This document shows, piece after piece, positions 8,203 to 18,138 of a stretch of DNA of 64,000 bases. Within the stretch, counting starts at the first letter, position 1. Each line of letters begins with the position of its first letter. Below the pieces are notes generated by a model. That model was not told the DNA's origin. It did no database searches and saw only the letters and a list, made by a program, of their open reading frames with translations. Location: assembly GCF_040833995.1 (NCBI RefSeq), contig NZ_CP162137.1:310001-374000 (forward strand). Reading direction: 5' to 3'. Origin of the DNA: Leptospira sp. WS58.C1 (GTDB lineage Bacteria; Spirochaetota; Leptospiria; Leptospirales; Leptospiraceae). The position numbers and the translations under genes were made by a program.

Positions 8203-8876
8203 TGTTTTAGATAATCCTTTATTTTCTCCGCCATAGAGCCGGGCAATTTAATTCCCTTATCGGCCAATCTTCCTGTGTATTTATGAAAGGAATAAGTATG
8301 TTGAGAGGATTTGATGATCCCTTCAAAACATTCTTCTAACGATTCGGAAATTTTTTCCCAAAGAGGAAGATTTTCCGAGATCAAGTTTTCGTATTTATGA
8401 AGAAGTCTACGATTCACTCCTCTACAAATGGATCTGTAAAAACAAAAGCGGATGAGAAAGGCGGACTCGGCATTTTTATCTTTTATATCTTTTTCCAATT
8501 GGTTCAGATTGATACAATCTACTATTTCCAGTTTATAAGCCTGAGAACTGTGTTCGAAGGTGACTAGGTTCAGGAACATATGTTTGAATAGGGAAATTTT
8601 ATAACAATTTTCCAATCCACATTCTCCCATTTTACCTTCTTCACATCTGGTATACATCACTATGTCCGTATCGGAATCGGAGGTGGCCTGACCGAAATTT
8701 AAGGAACCCAAGATGTCGAATGCGACTTCGTCCCCTCCGAAGTTGATAAGTTTATTAAATTTTTTGAAATCTTCTATTCTCTCTCTGGAGACACCGGTCT
8801 CATGAGATCTGAAAAACTTTTTCAGACCTATAAATTTAACTATATTAGAGTTTGAATTGAGTTTCGGAAGAGTCAT
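8199..8876 (-). CDS. Nucleotidyltransferase-fold protein
   Basis: 225 residues from MTLPKLNS. LGSLNFGQATSDSDTDIVMY fits the pol-beta-type nucleotidyltransferase signature (hydrophobic-G-S, then D-x-D), here DTDIV. The rest is helical with a Cys-rich EEGKMGECGLENC segment. The substrate is unknown: minimal nucleotidyltransferases act on tRNA, antibiotics or proteins. ATG 8876 begins 4 bases after the phosphoesterase stop; a start at 8933 would overlap that gene by more than 50 bases. No HEPN partner is adjacent, so a toxin-antitoxin reading is not supported. Confidence 0.68.
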   Translation of the reverse strand: MTLPKLNSNSNIVKFIGLKKFFRSHETGVSRERIEDFKKFNKLINFGGDEVAFDILGSLNFGQATSDSDTDIVMYTRCEEGKMGECGLENCYKISLFKHMFLNLVTFEHSSQAYKLEIVDCINLNQLEKDIKDKNAESAFLIRFCFYRSICRGVNRRLLHKYENLISENLPLWEKISESLEECFEGIIKSSQHTYSFHKYTGRLADKGIKLPGSMAEKIKDYLKQ

Positions 8877-8880
8877 AAAA

Positions 8881-9879
8881 CTATCGGATGAAATCTTCCG
8901 CCTGGACTTCTGAGTCTTTATTTGCCTGGACAAGCTCCAATTTGTCCCCCGAGCAATCGATCTCCATAAGTTGGCGAATTGAGTGATCCGATAGTCTATT
9001 CAGTTTTACTTTTTTTACAAGATCCTTTTCTAATTCTATTTCCGAGAAGAAGCCTCCGGGTTGAAATCCGAAAACCGAATCCACTGGTCCAAAATTAGAA
9101 GGATTCAAAAACACAGTTTTTCCTTTTTTAACGATTCCTTGGTCTTCATGAACATGGCCAGAGACGACTAAAGAAGGTGTATAATCGTCTAAATATCTTC
9201 TGATCCCTTGAGAACCTACATGTCCAAAGCTTGGTATCTTATCTAAAAATCCGTACGCTGGATTATGGATCACAACTATATCCGGATTTTCTTCCTTAAA
9301 AAAGTCCTCCGGTTCACTGTAATTTTTTCCGTTCCGATTGTATTCGTGGAATTTTACGGCTAATTTTTCCGGGATACCTGAAGTGATCACAGGGGCTCCG
9401 CCGTAACCTGCAAATTTTAATCCTCCCATATCGAAAGTTTTTCTATGGAGGTCTCTTTCGTATAACGCGGAATATTGAAGATCTATATCGTAATTTCCCG
9501 GTAGTAGCCATACGGGGGCTTTCGCATATTTTTGGATGATAATTTCGATGAGTTCGTATTTTTCTTTCATCGTTTTAGCGGCTTGGTGGAATAATCTTCT
9601 ATAATCTTGGGACTTTTCTACCACGTTAGGCTGGTATTTTTCCGGAAAACGTACAGCTCTTGTCGCATAATCGTAAGGATTGATATCTTCTTTGATATCA
9701 TCCATGATACGATACATATCCTCTTGGAGAGTAACGAACTCTATAATACGTTCGGGATTAAAAAAGGCCTTATAGATGATATCGCCGGAGAATAGGTACA
9801 AGTCGCATTCGGTTCCTAGTAGGACTTCTTTCAATCCTCTGAGTCCGTCGTGGATATCGGTGAGGTAAATGATCCTCAT
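8881..9879 (-). CDS. Calcineurin-like metallophosphoesterase
   Basis: 332 residues, longer than the minimal ~160-residue YfcE type. Metal motifs in order: YLTDIHDG (D-x-H), LFSGDII (GD), LLPGNYDID (GNYD where GNHD is usual), VVIHNPAYG and VSGHVHEDQG (GHxH). It should hydrolyse a phosphomonoester or diester with a dimetal centre in the cytoplasm. First gene of the chain running into the nucleotidyltransferase, zinc-ribbon protein and recG; that context hints at a nucleic-acid-related role, but this is inference. Confidence 0.82.
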   Translation of the reverse strand: MRIIYLTDIHDGLRGLKEVLLGTECDLYLFSGDIIYKAFFNPERIIEFVTLQEDMYRIMDDIKEDINPYDYATRAVRFPEKYQPNVVEKSQDYRRLFHQAAKTMKEKYELIEIIIQKYAKAPVWLLPGNYDIDLQYSALYERDLHRKTFDMGGLKFAGYGGAPVITSGIPEKLAVKFHEYNRNGKNYSEPEDFFKEENPDIVVIHNPAYGFLDKIPSFGHVGSQGIRRYLDDYTPSLVVSGHVHEDQGIVKKGKTVFLNPSNFGPVDSVFGFQPGGFFSEIELEKDLVKKVKLNRLSDHSIRQLMEIDCSGDKLELVQANKDSEVQAEDFIR

Positions 9880-9973
9880 TTGGACTTATCCTAATTTTTA
9901 TGTTAAACGACTTGAAGCCGTTCGACCCTTTCTATACTGATTCTCGAAAAACACGTGATAATGTCCAATCTTT

Positions 9974-10666
9974 CTAATCCCTCCACAGCATGAGCATGCT
10001 GTCCTCATTCTCCGAAATCGGTTCTATTCTCAAATAATCCGGTCCAAAAAAATCCAGTAGAGGTTTTAAGATCGTATTGGAGCGTACAAATAAGAATACA
10101 TTTCCCTTTTCAGGGATTACTTTTTGGACAGTAACAGCTCCTGCAACTTCCGGAATTTCCGCCAAAAAATAATTCAGATCGACTCTGATCTCATTTCCTA
10201 CTTCCGTAAGGGATAATATTTCCGGAATTTCTTCCACGATCTCTTCTAATATCAATTTTCGATGGAATTTGAAAACTTTGGAAAAAATTCGTATCGGATC
10301 TATAGACCTTGGGTTATGATCATAGAGTCTAAACGCTTCTATTCGAAACACAACTCTGTTTCCGTCTACTTTCACAGGTCGTAAAGAAAGTTTGTATCTG
10401 ATATGATTCGTTCTTAAAATTTTGGACCAAGTTAGTCCTTTGATGGAATAATGTCCGGAAAGGTATAAAACGCCCCGACCGGAATCCATCACAAGCGATT
10501 CCAGATCTTCGGTACCCTCTACCACTTTTTTTTGCAGAACCTTATTCAAAGAATGAAGTAAAACGGCGATCCTGTAATTGCTCTTTAAGGCTTTTTCTTC
10601 GAAGGAATTTTTCCCCGTCAGAAAATCAAAAAGATTGAATCCCGAAAGTTTCCGCAAATCGAGCAT
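9974..10666 (-). CDS. Conserved hypothetical protein
   Basis: 230 residues, no signal peptide and no membrane helix. Mixed alpha/beta with alternating charged and hydrophobic segments (for example LILEEIVEEIPEILSL). I see no catalytic motif. Same strand as the phosphoesterase chain, 94 bases upstream of it, and divergent from gpsA. No clear Shine-Dalgarno precedes ATG 10666, so the start is less sure than the frame. Confidence 0.65.
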   Translation of the reverse strand: MLDLRKLSGFNLFDFLTGKNSFEEKALKSNYRIAVLLHSLNKVLQKKVVEGTEDLESLVMDSGRGVLYLSGHYSIKGLTWSKILRTNHIRYKLSLRPVKVDGNRVVFRIEAFRLYDHNPRSIDPIRIFSKVFKFHRKLILEEIVEEIPEILSLTEVGNEIRVDLNYFLAEIPEVAGAVTVQKVIPEKGNVFLFVRSNTILKPLLDFFGPDYLRIEPISENEDSMLMLWRD

Positions 10667-10833
10667 GGAAGAACAAAGTTAATCCTTCGGATTCGGTCGG
10701 TAAACTTCATTTCTTTTTTAAGCCAAAATAAGAATAGACGGGCCTTCTTATTTCCCTCCTTTTTTTTCTTGCCGTTTAGGCTTTCCTAGTCAGGATCATC
10801 ACTCCTTAGGGTTAGTCGGGGAAAGGATATCTC

Positions 10834-11835
10834 ATGCAAATCGGCGTTATCGGATCTGGGAGTTTTGGTTCTTCTTTAGGCGTGCTCTTGGCAGACAAAG
10901 GGTATGAAGTTACCATTTGGGGAAGGAATTCAGACCTGATCCGAGAGATAAATGGGAACCATCGAAACGAAAAATATCTGCCGGGGATAGAACTTCCTAA
11001 AAATTTAAAGGGAAGTACAAGTTTAGAAGAAGCAGTTCGAGAGAAGGACATGATCGTCTCTGCTCCCCCTTCTCATGCGATCACTGATATTTTAAAAGAA
11101 ATTAAATCTTTTCTGCCTGAAAAGGCTCCCATCGTTTCTGCAAGTAAGGGAATAGAGAACGGAAGCCTCAGATTGGTCTCCGAAATTTTTGAGGCGGAAC
11201 TTCCCGGTAAATTTCACAGCAAATTATCTTATCTTTCCGGGCCTAGTTTTGCGAAAGAATTGGTCAAACGTGTTCCTACAATCGTGAGCATCGCCTCCAA
11301 GAATGAAGCAACAGCAAGAAAGGTGCAGGAAATATTCAGTTTCACTTATTTTAGGACCTATTGGACTCCGGATGTAGTGGGGGTGGAAGTCGGCGGTTCC
11401 TTAAAGAATGTGATTGCGATCGCGGCAGGTGTTTCGGACGGATTGGGATTTGGACAGAATACAAGAGCCGCTTTGATCACCAGAGGACTTACCGAAATTT
11501 CTAGGCTAGGAGTCAAACTGGGAGCGGATCCTCTAACTTTCTTGGGGCCATCCGGAATGGGGGATTTGATCTTAACTTGCTGCGGGGACGCTTCTAGAAA
11601 TAGGACGGTAGGTTTTAGATTGGGAAAAGGAGAAAGTTTGGATTCAATATTGGGTGGTATGGTAGAAGTTGCAGAAGGGGTAAAAACGGCTAAAAGTGGA
11701 TTCGAATTATCCCAGAAATTAGGTATAGAAATGGCCATCACCACCGAGGTGTATAAAATGCTTTACGAGCATAAGAATCCGAAGGAGGTTGTTAGAGATT
11801 TAATGGGCCGGGACTTAAAAAGAGAAGGTCTATAA
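10834..11835 (+). CDS. gpsA: NAD(P)H-dependent glycerol-3-phosphate dehydrogenase
   Basis: Reduces dihydroxyacetone phosphate to sn-glycerol 3-phosphate for phospholipid synthesis. 333 residues, normal. Rossmann motif [14 protein letters not shown] at the N-terminus, [10 protein letters not shown] and [11 protein letters not shown] in the middle, catalytic Lys in [19 protein letters not shown], and [22 protein letters not shown] precedes ATG 10834. The next gene begins 27 bases after the stop in the same frame. Confidence 0.95.
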   Translation: MQIGVIGSGSFGSSLGVLLADKGYEVTIWGRNSDLIREINGNHRNEKYLPGIELPKNLKGSTSLEEAVREKDMIVSAPPSHAITDILKEIKSFLPEKAPIVSASKGIENGSLRLVSEIFEAELPGKFHSKLSYLSGPSFAKELVKRVPTIVSIASKNEATARKVQEIFSFTYFRTYWTPDVVGVEVGGSLKNVIAIAAGVSDGLGFGQNTRAALITRGLTEISRLGVKLGADPLTFLGPSGMGDLILTCCGDASRNRTVGFRLGKGESLDSILGGMVEVAEGVKTAKSGFELSQKLGIEMAITTEVYKMLYEHKNPKEVVRDLMGRDLKREGL

Positions 11836-11862
11836 ACCGGACTTAATTCGCGATCGATTCCC

Positions 11863-14511
11863 TTGCAAAATGCAATTTTAAATATTCGTAAAATAGGCGG
11901 CATCAGCCTAATTTTCAAGTATATTCCATTTTTATTAATTTCATTCTGCTCTTTTTGCACTTCACTTTCGGCGCAGTCCCGTAATGATTACGGTTGGACC
12001 GGTTCTCCGGGAAATTTTTATCTTTTGATGGACGGCAAAAGTGTCCTAACCAAGGAAACGGATTTTAATTCTTTTCCGGAGGGATTAAATGGGGTCCAAA
12101 AATCGGAATTTGCACTTTTGGCTGGAGAATATTTACTTCTTAACAAAGATTCCGGAAAATTTTCCAATCTGATCAATACGATCCGAAAGGAAAAAGATCT
12201 AGGCTTTGCGGAAGTTCTACTGCTTTATTTTCAGGATATCTACTTCTCCAAAAAAACAAACGGAGAAAATTTCTTAAAGGCTTGGAATCCTCCTGTAGGA
12301 GACAGTTACCAAAAAGAATTGGTAGAATCTGCGCGTAATGTTCTTCTTCATAAGAAACCTGCGGATAAGATCAAATGTTCTCCTAAAAAACAATATTATT
12401 CGCTATGTAGAATGCTTCGCCTTGGGAGTTATATGGCGGATTTTAAACTCTCCGATCCGAATCATGATCGGGAATATACGAATCTACATAGAATACTTTC
12501 TCCTTTTCCCGGGGTCAGCGATCCGGAGGAGAAGGAGCTAAAACATATTCCTTTCTTATCTAATTTTCTTCCGAATATTGCGGATTATCTTTCCGAGCTG
12601 GGATTTGCAAGAGATGCGATCCAATTTTCTAAAATAGGGATCGTTTCCGAAAATTTGGGCGGAAGAATGTTGTCCCATTCCTACGAAAAACTGGCGTATT
12701 ATTATTTGGTGGATGGAGATCCGAATTCCGCAGAAAAAGTCTTAAAATACGTCGTTGATAGACAAGGAGAGATGGCTCCTGTTTACAAAAATTCATTATA
12801 TCTGAAGTTAGGCACTCTTGCATATTTGCAAGGTGAGCCTGCAAGAGCTTTGGATTATTATCTGAATCTCGACTTTCTACATTGGTCTACCAAGATACTT
12901 CATCCATTTTTGGGCGAGCCGATCTCGATCAATAGCGCTCGTGATTTGGTTTCCGTGGCCGTCTGGAAATCTAAAAATTCTCATAAGGCAGTAGACGCTC
13001 TCCAGTCGGTTAGTACTCCGAAAAATCTAACCGAAGACGATCTATTTACTAAATTAAGGATTATTCAAATACTTTCCGAAGACGAGCCAGAGGTAGCTTC
13101 CAAGCTTGCGATGGATTTAAGCTTTCTAGCACAGAGTAAGGGATGGAGAAGAGTAGAATATTCCGCTACATTACTCCATGGATTTTTGCAGTTAAAGACG
13201 AATAATCTCAGAAAAGCTATCATAGAATTCACCAAAGCAGGTGGAATCTTAAAAGAAGATCCGGCTTATAAAGAAGAATGGATCCGATTGAACGGCTTAT
13301 TTCTTTCTCATAAAGAATCCTCGAATCTCCGAGGAGTAAAAGGTTTCTTAGATCAGGCTCTTAAAATTTCCGCTTCCGGTGTTACGGATGATAAAACTTT
13401 CGAGATCAAAAACTATCTGCCTCCTTCCTTTGGAAGTAAAAGTTTAGAGAACTCAGCCATCGATTTTTATATCAGACATGGATATACAAACGATCTACTT
13501 TCGTTTATGATCCATTATGAGGAGAATTCGGAACTTCAGGAGGACGATTCTCCTCCAGATCTGGCCATTCTCAAGACCCATATTAGGATCTCTAGATACA
13601 AAGGATTTTATCCCCCTGGAAGAGAACCTTGGAAATCCGCCTGGTCCGAAATGAGAGCCAAGGAATCCGCTCGAATTAGAGAGGAATCCGACCCAATCAA
13701 AAATGCGAATTTCAAAAAGTTAACTCATCCATTGATTGCAATTTTTGTGAAAGATAAGAGAGTATTTCTATTTCACAAAGACGGAGATTCTTCCGAGTTG
13801 GAAGCAAGGGAATTGAATACCGAAAATCCTTCCAGTTATACCGCTCAGTCTGCCTTAAGAAATACTATGGAATCCTTTTCCAAAAAAGACAAGGTCCAAA
13901 TTTATCTGAATTCTCCGGGAGTCGAAGCTGCCGAGTATCTCAGGAAGGAATTCCCGGATTCGGAGATCAAATTATTCCTTAGATTCGATAAAAGGGATGA
14001 ATCCGACTCCGCAAAAAAAGTATTCGGCCCAGCTTGTGAGAACCTTTTTCCAAAAATCCTTCCTGAAGGGGACGGGCATTTAGGTTGGCAATCCTTTCCA
14101 TTACAATATTATGATGGTTCTAAACTGCTCCAAGGAAAGTCAGCGTTACTTGTTTGGAACATGAAGGTGACTTCTAAATCTCCTAACGGTCTTAGGGACT
14201 ATGAATGGTCTTGCGGATCCGATTCTATTTCTTTCAGAAAAGCAAAGCGCAGATTGGATTTCAGGAATTTGCCTGATAGGATCGCATTCACTAAGGATTC
14301 TCTGAATGGTTCCGGTTGGGGAGATAAATCCGAGGATTTTCTGGACTGGGCCAGGTTCTGGTTATCCGCAGGAACTTCTCGCCTTTACTTTGTTAAATAC
14401 TGGAATCCCGAGTCGGAATCCGACATAAATTTATTAGAAAGACTCGCGAACGAAAATGGGGACCCGAACCTGAATTCTAGAGTCTTAAAAATGGTCCGAA
14501 ACGCTGAATAA
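11863..14511 (+). CDS. Large exported TPR-type protein with degenerate CHAT-like C-terminus
   Basis: 882 residues with a signal peptide (PFLLISFCSFCTSLSAQS), so periplasmic or surface-exposed. Residues about 60-600 are helical with TPR-like pairs such as PVYKNSLYLKLGTLAYLQGE. From about residue 610 the fold changes: HPLIAIFVKDKRVFLFHKDG and, near the end, WARFWLSAGTSRLYFVKYWN resemble the closing segments of CHAT caspase-like domains, but His and Cys are absent at the expected places (SALLVWNMK, IAFTKDSLNG). TTG 11863 is the only conventional start before the signal peptide after the in-frame gpsA stop. Likely co-transcribed with gpsA. Function unknown. Confidence 0.72.
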   Translation: MQNAILNIRKIGGISLIFKYIPFLLISFCSFCTSLSAQSRNDYGWTGSPGNFYLLMDGKSVLTKETDFNSFPEGLNGVQKSEFALLAGEYLLLNKDSGKFSNLINTIRKEKDLGFAEVLLLYFQDIYFSKKTNGENFLKAWNPPVGDSYQKELVESARNVLLHKKPADKIKCSPKKQYYSLCRMLRLGSYMADFKLSDPNHDREYTNLHRILSPFPGVSDPEEKELKHIPFLSNFLPNIADYLSELGFARDAIQFSKIGIVSENLGGRMLSHSYEKLAYYYLVDGDPNSAEKVLKYVVDRQGEMAPVYKNSLYLKLGTLAYLQGEPARALDYYLNLDFLHWSTKILHPFLGEPISINSARDLVSVAVWKSKNSHKAVDALQSVSTPKNLTEDDLFTKLRIIQILSEDEPEVASKLAMDLSFLAQSKGWRRVEYSATLLHGFLQLKTNNLRKAIIEFTKAGGILKEDPAYKEEWIRLNGLFLSHKESSNLRGVKGFLDQALKISASGVTDDKTFEIKNYLPPSFGSKSLENSAIDFYIRHGYTNDLLSFMIHYEENSELQEDDSPPDLAILKTHIRISRYKGFYPPGREPWKSAWSEMRAKESARIREESDPIKNANFKKLTHPLIAIFVKDKRVFLFHKDGDSSELEARELNTENPSSYTAQSALRNTMESFSKKDKVQIYLNSPGVEAAEYLRKEFPDSEIKLFLRFDKRDESDSAKKVFGPACENLFPKILPEGDGHLGWQSFPLQYYDGSKLLQGKSALLVWNMKVTSKSPNGLRDYEWSCGSDSISFRKAKRRLDFRNLPDRIAFTKDSLNGSGWGDKSEDFLDWARFWLSAGTSRLYFVKYWNPESESDINLLERLANENGDPNLNSRVLKMVRNAE

Positions 14512-14728
14512 ATCACTTAAACCGAGTTCGGTAAAAAGGGAAATTTTCATTTTTTCGGCTCCAAAACACTCGACAATGGACCGTTTTTCATGGATGGTAT
14601 CACAGATAGATGGACCCCGACAGTAGAAGCCGGATTTTTCCGGACCAAAGCCATATTTTTCCCACCTTGTTTTATTCTTTCGATCTAGCAATCCGCCTAA
14701 ATCTTACATTCGGAAGATCTTGCCGTTA

Positions 14729-16057
14729 ATGGATGTGATTGGATTTTTCGTAATTCTTCTTCTTATTTTTGCAAATGGATTTTTCGTGTCCGCGGAATTT
14801 GCCCTTGTCTCGATCCGACCTTCTCGTTTGGAAGAATTGATTAGAGACGGAAGACCGATGGCAGTTTTAACCAAAAAAGCGGCCAGTATGTTAAACGATA
14901 TGCTCTCCGTCTGCCAGGTGGGGATCACGATCGCGAGTTTACTTTTAGGTTGGGTGGGAGAAGGTTATCTGTCCAGTTGGATAGAACCTATTTTTCATTA
15001 TGCAGGTTATCCCGACTCGGATTTGACGATTCATGGTGTAGCGGTCGCGATCTCGTTTGCATTGATCACATTTTTGCATATTCTATTGGGCGAACTTCTT
15101 CCCAAAACTGTTGCAATCCAAAAGACAGAGACCATGGCTTTGGTGACAAGCGCACCTATATTCTTCTTTTATTATTTATTTTTTCCTATTACGTTTTTCT
15201 TAAATGGAATGACTACTTTTCTATTAAGGATGATCGGGTTTAAGGAAGATTCTCATCGGATCATCCATTCTCCTGAGGAATTGATGATCCTCATCCAGGA
15301 ACAGAATAAACAGGGAAATATTGACCAAGAAGAATTCCAGATCATCCAAAATACTTTCCAGTTCTCCGAACATTTGGCGAAAGATGTGATGACTCATCGA
15401 CTCAGTATTGTGGGAATCCCTGCGGACAGCCAAATGGACGGGGTCCTTTCTATTATTGCTGAACATCATTTTTCCAGGTATCCTGTGTACGAAGGAACTA
15501 CCGATAATATAGTAGGTATCGTTCACGTTCAGGCTTTTCTTGCATGGCTTTCCGAATCCAAACGGAACAAGAAGGCAAAAGTCACTACAATCATGCAACC
15601 TCCTATCGTGGTTCCGGAAGGAATGTCAATAGAAAAGGTCCTTCAGAAGTTGCGCCTTGCAAAACAGCATATGGCTATTGTTATCGACGAATACGGAGGA
15701 GTTTCGGGACTACTTACTATGGAGGACATAGTAGAAGAAGTTTTCGGAGAGATCCGGGATGAGACCGACGATCATGAAATCGATGCCGTTCCGTCACATT
15801 CTCCTGATGCATTCGATATAGATGGAGAAACCGAACTAGACGAATTAAAAGAGATCCTAACCGGGATCGAAGAAGAAGAGTTGAACGATATTCGAACTAT
15901 TGCCGGCTTTATTTTAGATAAAGTAGAAGATATGCCTAAAGAAGGAACTGAAGTTGTGATCCCGGAAGGTAAACTAACCGTAGAAAAAATGGATGGGAAT
16001 AAGATCATGACCGTTCGTTTTACTCGACTTTCGGCTCCTTCTTCCTTTGCGATTTAA
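14729..16057 (+). CDS. CorC/HlyC-type membrane protein (DUF21-CBS-CorC_HlyC)
   Basis: 442 residues: DUF21/CNNM transmembrane domain (about 1-195, with [22 protein letters not shown]), a pair of CBS domains (about 205-330, [12 protein letters not shown] and [18 protein letters not shown]), an acidic linker, and a CorC_HlyC domain. Family members are linked to Mg/Co efflux or resistance; the name hemolysin is historical. ATG 14729 is preferred over TTG 14720 because GGAAG lies 12 bases before the ATG but only 3 before the TTG. Confidence 0.9.
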   Translation: MDVIGFFVILLLIFANGFFVSAEFALVSIRPSRLEELIRDGRPMAVLTKKAASMLNDMLSVCQVGITIASLLLGWVGEGYLSSWIEPIFHYAGYPDSDLTIHGVAVAISFALITFLHILLGELLPKTVAIQKTETMALVTSAPIFFFYYLFFPITFFLNGMTTFLLRMIGFKEDSHRIIHSPEELMILIQEQNKQGNIDQEEFQIIQNTFQFSEHLAKDVMTHRLSIVGIPADSQMDGVLSIIAEHHFSRYPVYEGTTDNIVGIVHVQAFLAWLSESKRNKKAKVTTIMQPPIVVPEGMSIEKVLQKLRLAKQHMAIVIDEYGGVSGLLTMEDIVEEVFGEIRDETDDHEIDAVPSHSPDAFDIDGETELDELKEILTGIEEEELNDIRTIAGFILDKVEDMPKEGTEVVIPEGKLTVEKMDGNKIMTVRFTRLSAPSSFAI

Positions 16058-16094
16058 GTTGTAAATCTAGTTGATCGGTTTTGGATCTGTAAGT

Positions 16095-16634
16095 ATGGAC
16101 AAAAAGGATATTCTGATCGCAGTCAGCGGAAGTATCGCGGCTTTTAGAGCTTGCGAACTAGTACGTAATCTTACCAAAGAAGGTTATCCTGTTTCCGTGA
16201 TCATGACGGAGAACGCCACCAAGTTTATAGGTCCGATCACATTCGAGGCTCTTACCGGTAAAAAGGTGCAGGTGGACGAGTACGAGCAAGGAATGGCCCA
16301 TATCGATGCAAGGAATCGTGCGGCCGTGATTGCAGTTGTACCTGCTACGGCAAATATTATTGCTAAAATGGCTAATGGAATTGCGGACGATCTTGTAACT
16401 TCTACCTATCTTGCTGCGAAATGTCCAGTATTGGTCGCTCCTGCAATGAATCCGAATATGTTCACTCATCCAGCCACACAAAGAAATCTTGCGCGTCTGA
16501 AAGAGGACGGAGTAATCATATTAGATCCACAAGAAGGCGTTGTGGTTTGCGGTGACGAGGGTTACGGTAAACTGGCCGATGTTCCGGTGATGCAAAAAAA
16601 GATCCTGGAATTGTATCTAAAAACTTCTCAATAA
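16095..16634 (+). CDS. coaC: Phosphopantothenoylcysteine decarboxylase (separate CoaC)
   Basis: Flavoprotein that decarboxylates 4'-phosphopantothenoylcysteine in coenzyme A synthesis. 179 residues from [16 protein letters not shown]. Motifs: [44 protein letters not shown], and [14 protein letters not shown] holding the active Cys of the flap. In many bacteria this is the N-terminal half of bifunctional CoaBC. Here it stops at a TAA, and CoaB starts 12 bases later in the same frame. Confidence 0.93.
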   Translation: MDKKDILIAVSGSIAAFRACELVRNLTKEGYPVSVIMTENATKFIGPITFEALTGKKVQVDEYEQGMAHIDARNRAAVIAVVPATANIIAKMANGIADDLVTSTYLAAKCPVLVAPAMNPNMFTHPATQRNLARLKEDGVIILDPQEGVVVCGDEGYGKLADVPVMQKKILELYLKTSQ

Positions 16635-16646
16635 GACGTTCTTCCT

Positions 16647-17333
16647 TTGAATAAATATTCAAAAATTATAATAAGTTCGGGACCCACCAGAGAGTGGATA
16701 GATCCCGTACGTTTTATTTCAAACGCTTCTTCCGGAAAAATGGGTTATTGTTTGGCCCAAGAAGCGGCTCATTTAGTTCAAGATATCGTCTATATTCGAG
16801 GATTAACAGAACCGAAATATTCCGAACCTAAGGGTGCGAGAGTTATCAAGGTGGAAACAACTTTAGAAATGAGAGACGCAGTCCTAAAGGAAGTGGGTTC
16901 TTCTTGTATTCTTATCATGGCTGCTGCTCCCGCTGATTTTCGTCCCAAAAATGCAAACGAGTCCAAGATCAAAAAAGAAGAAGGTAACGACACCTTAGTT
17001 CTGGAGCTGATCAAAAACCCGGACATACTTGTTTCGGTTCAGGAAAAGATCCAGGCGCATAATCTAAAAGACGTGCTTCGTATCGGTTTCTCCGCAGAGA
17101 CCGACCTATTGGACCAAAATGCACTCGGTAAACTTAGGAAGAAAAATCTGGATTATATCGTAGGAAATTACGTGGGAAAAGACTCCAAGGGTTTTGGAGA
17201 TCTGGATACCAGCGTGATCATTTATGGAAAAGAAGGTTCCAAAAAGGAGATCGGTCCCGCTTCTAAGGAGACCATAGCAAAAGGTATTTTAGAATATTTG
17301 GATATTCTTTCTAAACAGGAAAGTATTAGATAA
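16647..17333 (+). CDS. coaB: Phosphopantothenate--cysteine ligase (separate CoaB)
   Basis: Joins cysteine to 4'-phosphopantothenate using a nucleotide triphosphate. 228 residues. Motifs: SSGPTREWIDPVRFISNASS, SGKMGYCLA, MAAAPADFRP and the KIKK lysines that bind the nucleotide. TTG start at 16647, 12 bases after the coaC stop and in its frame. No ATG lies between, so either a weak TTG start or reinitiation is used. Together with panB, this window encodes the beginning and middle of the CoA pathway. Confidence 0.92.
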   Translation: MNKYSKIIISSGPTREWIDPVRFISNASSGKMGYCLAQEAAHLVQDIVYIRGLTEPKYSEPKGARVIKVETTLEMRDAVLKEVGSSCILIMAAAPADFRPKNANESKIKKEEGNDTLVLELIKNPDILVSVQEKIQAHNLKDVLRIGFSAETDLLDQNALGKLRKKNLDYIVGNYVGKDSKGFGDLDTSVIIYGKEGSKKEIGPASKETIAKGILEYLDILSKQESIR

Positions 17334-17393
17334 GAGCCTGTCCCAAATGGTCCAATCTCCTGATGCCCGGGACTTGGTATTGACCGAGGCTCT
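17333..17393. terminator. Structured inverted repeat between convergent coaB and STAS genes
   Basis: AGAGCCT (17333-17339) pairs perfectly with AGGCTCT (17387-17393); inside, GTCCC (17340) pairs with GGGAC (17369). TATATTTT follows on the plus strand. Position between two converging genes fits a terminator, although the stem is interrupted. Confidence 0.4.
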
Positions 17394-17416
17394 ATATTTT
17401 GGTGCGGATTATAAGA

Positions 17417-17788
17417 TTATTTAAAGACTGCTTTGGCTTCGTCTAAAGTATGATAGATCGACACTTTTTTAGGTAATTCCATTAATCGGATCACATTCTC
17501 TAAGAAATGATTCAATCCTCCGATTACGATTTTTCCGTTATGCTGGTCTACGGTCTTGATAAGCGTTAAGAGAGTTGCAACCCCGACACTATTGATATAT
17601 TCCAAAGAAGAAAGATCCAATATGATCTCGTAGATCCCTTCATCGAAAACGAAATTGATCTTTCTGGAAATCTCGAAAGCGTTCGTATTCGTCACTTTTC
17701 CGTTCATTATGACGATTAGAACTTCTTTGTCTCCGACGGAGTCTTTTTTAGTTTCTATGTACAGGCCTTCGAATTCCGTTTTTGCCAT
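17417..17788 (-). CDS. STAS-domain protein (anti-sigma factor antagonist type)
   Basis: 123 residues, the full STAS fold. [19 protein letters not shown] holds the Ser that is phosphorylated in SpoIIAA/RsbV-type antagonists (INS-x-G). The sequence differs clearly from the second STAS protein at 59555. It is the last gene of a chain with hom and an unknown gene; no kinase is adjacent, so its partner anti-sigma factor is elsewhere. Confidence 0.85.
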   Translation of the reverse strand: MAKTEFEGLYIETKKDSVGDKEVLIVIMNGKVTNTNAFEISRKINFVFDEGIYEIILDLSSLEYINSVGVATLLTLIKTVDQHNGKIVIGGLNHFLENVIRLMELPKKVSIYHTLDEAKAVFK

Positions 17789-17804
17789 TTTATCCCGATC
17801 CGCG

Positions 17805-18134
17805 TTAAAAGATCATTATTCCGTCTTTGATGGTGGCTGTCAATTCCGTCCATCCGGAGACTTCATCCGGTTTGGAATCCGTTTTTGCGGATCCGCGGAA
17901 AAGTATCCTAAGTCGTCCCTTCTTTTCGATTTCACCTTCTAAATCCAGATAGATCCTTCTGTGATCTTTCTTTCTTTGAAAAGTTATTGTCGACCCACTC
18001 TCAAACAAATCCCGATTGGAAGCGACTGTTCCGAAGGTGATTAGACGAGAATTTCCGTCAATATCCAAAAATAAATCCAAATGTGGTTCCCCGAATCCTT
18101 CATGTAAGGATAATGTGCAGGGAAATTCGCTCAT
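17805..18134 (-). CDS. Hypothetical protein
   Basis: 109 residues from [13 protein letters not shown], predicted mostly beta strand, without signal peptide or membrane helix. Starts 4 bases after the hom stop and ends 16 bases before the STAS gene, so it is probably translated from the hom transcript. A longer frame to 18167 would overlap hom. No family recognised. Confidence 0.6.
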   Translation of the reverse strand: MSEFPCTLSLHEGFGEPHLDLFLDIDGNSRLITFGTVASNRDLFESGSTITFQRKKDHRRIYLDLEGEIEKKGRLRILFRGSAKTDSKPDEVSGWTELTATIKDGIMIF

Positions 18135-18138
18135 AATT

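Noticed and set aside
8199..8876. Nucleotidyltransferase as a MNT/HEPN toxin-antitoxin pair
   Set aside because: No HEPN gene is adjacent; the neighbours are a phosphoesterase and a zinc-ribbon protein.
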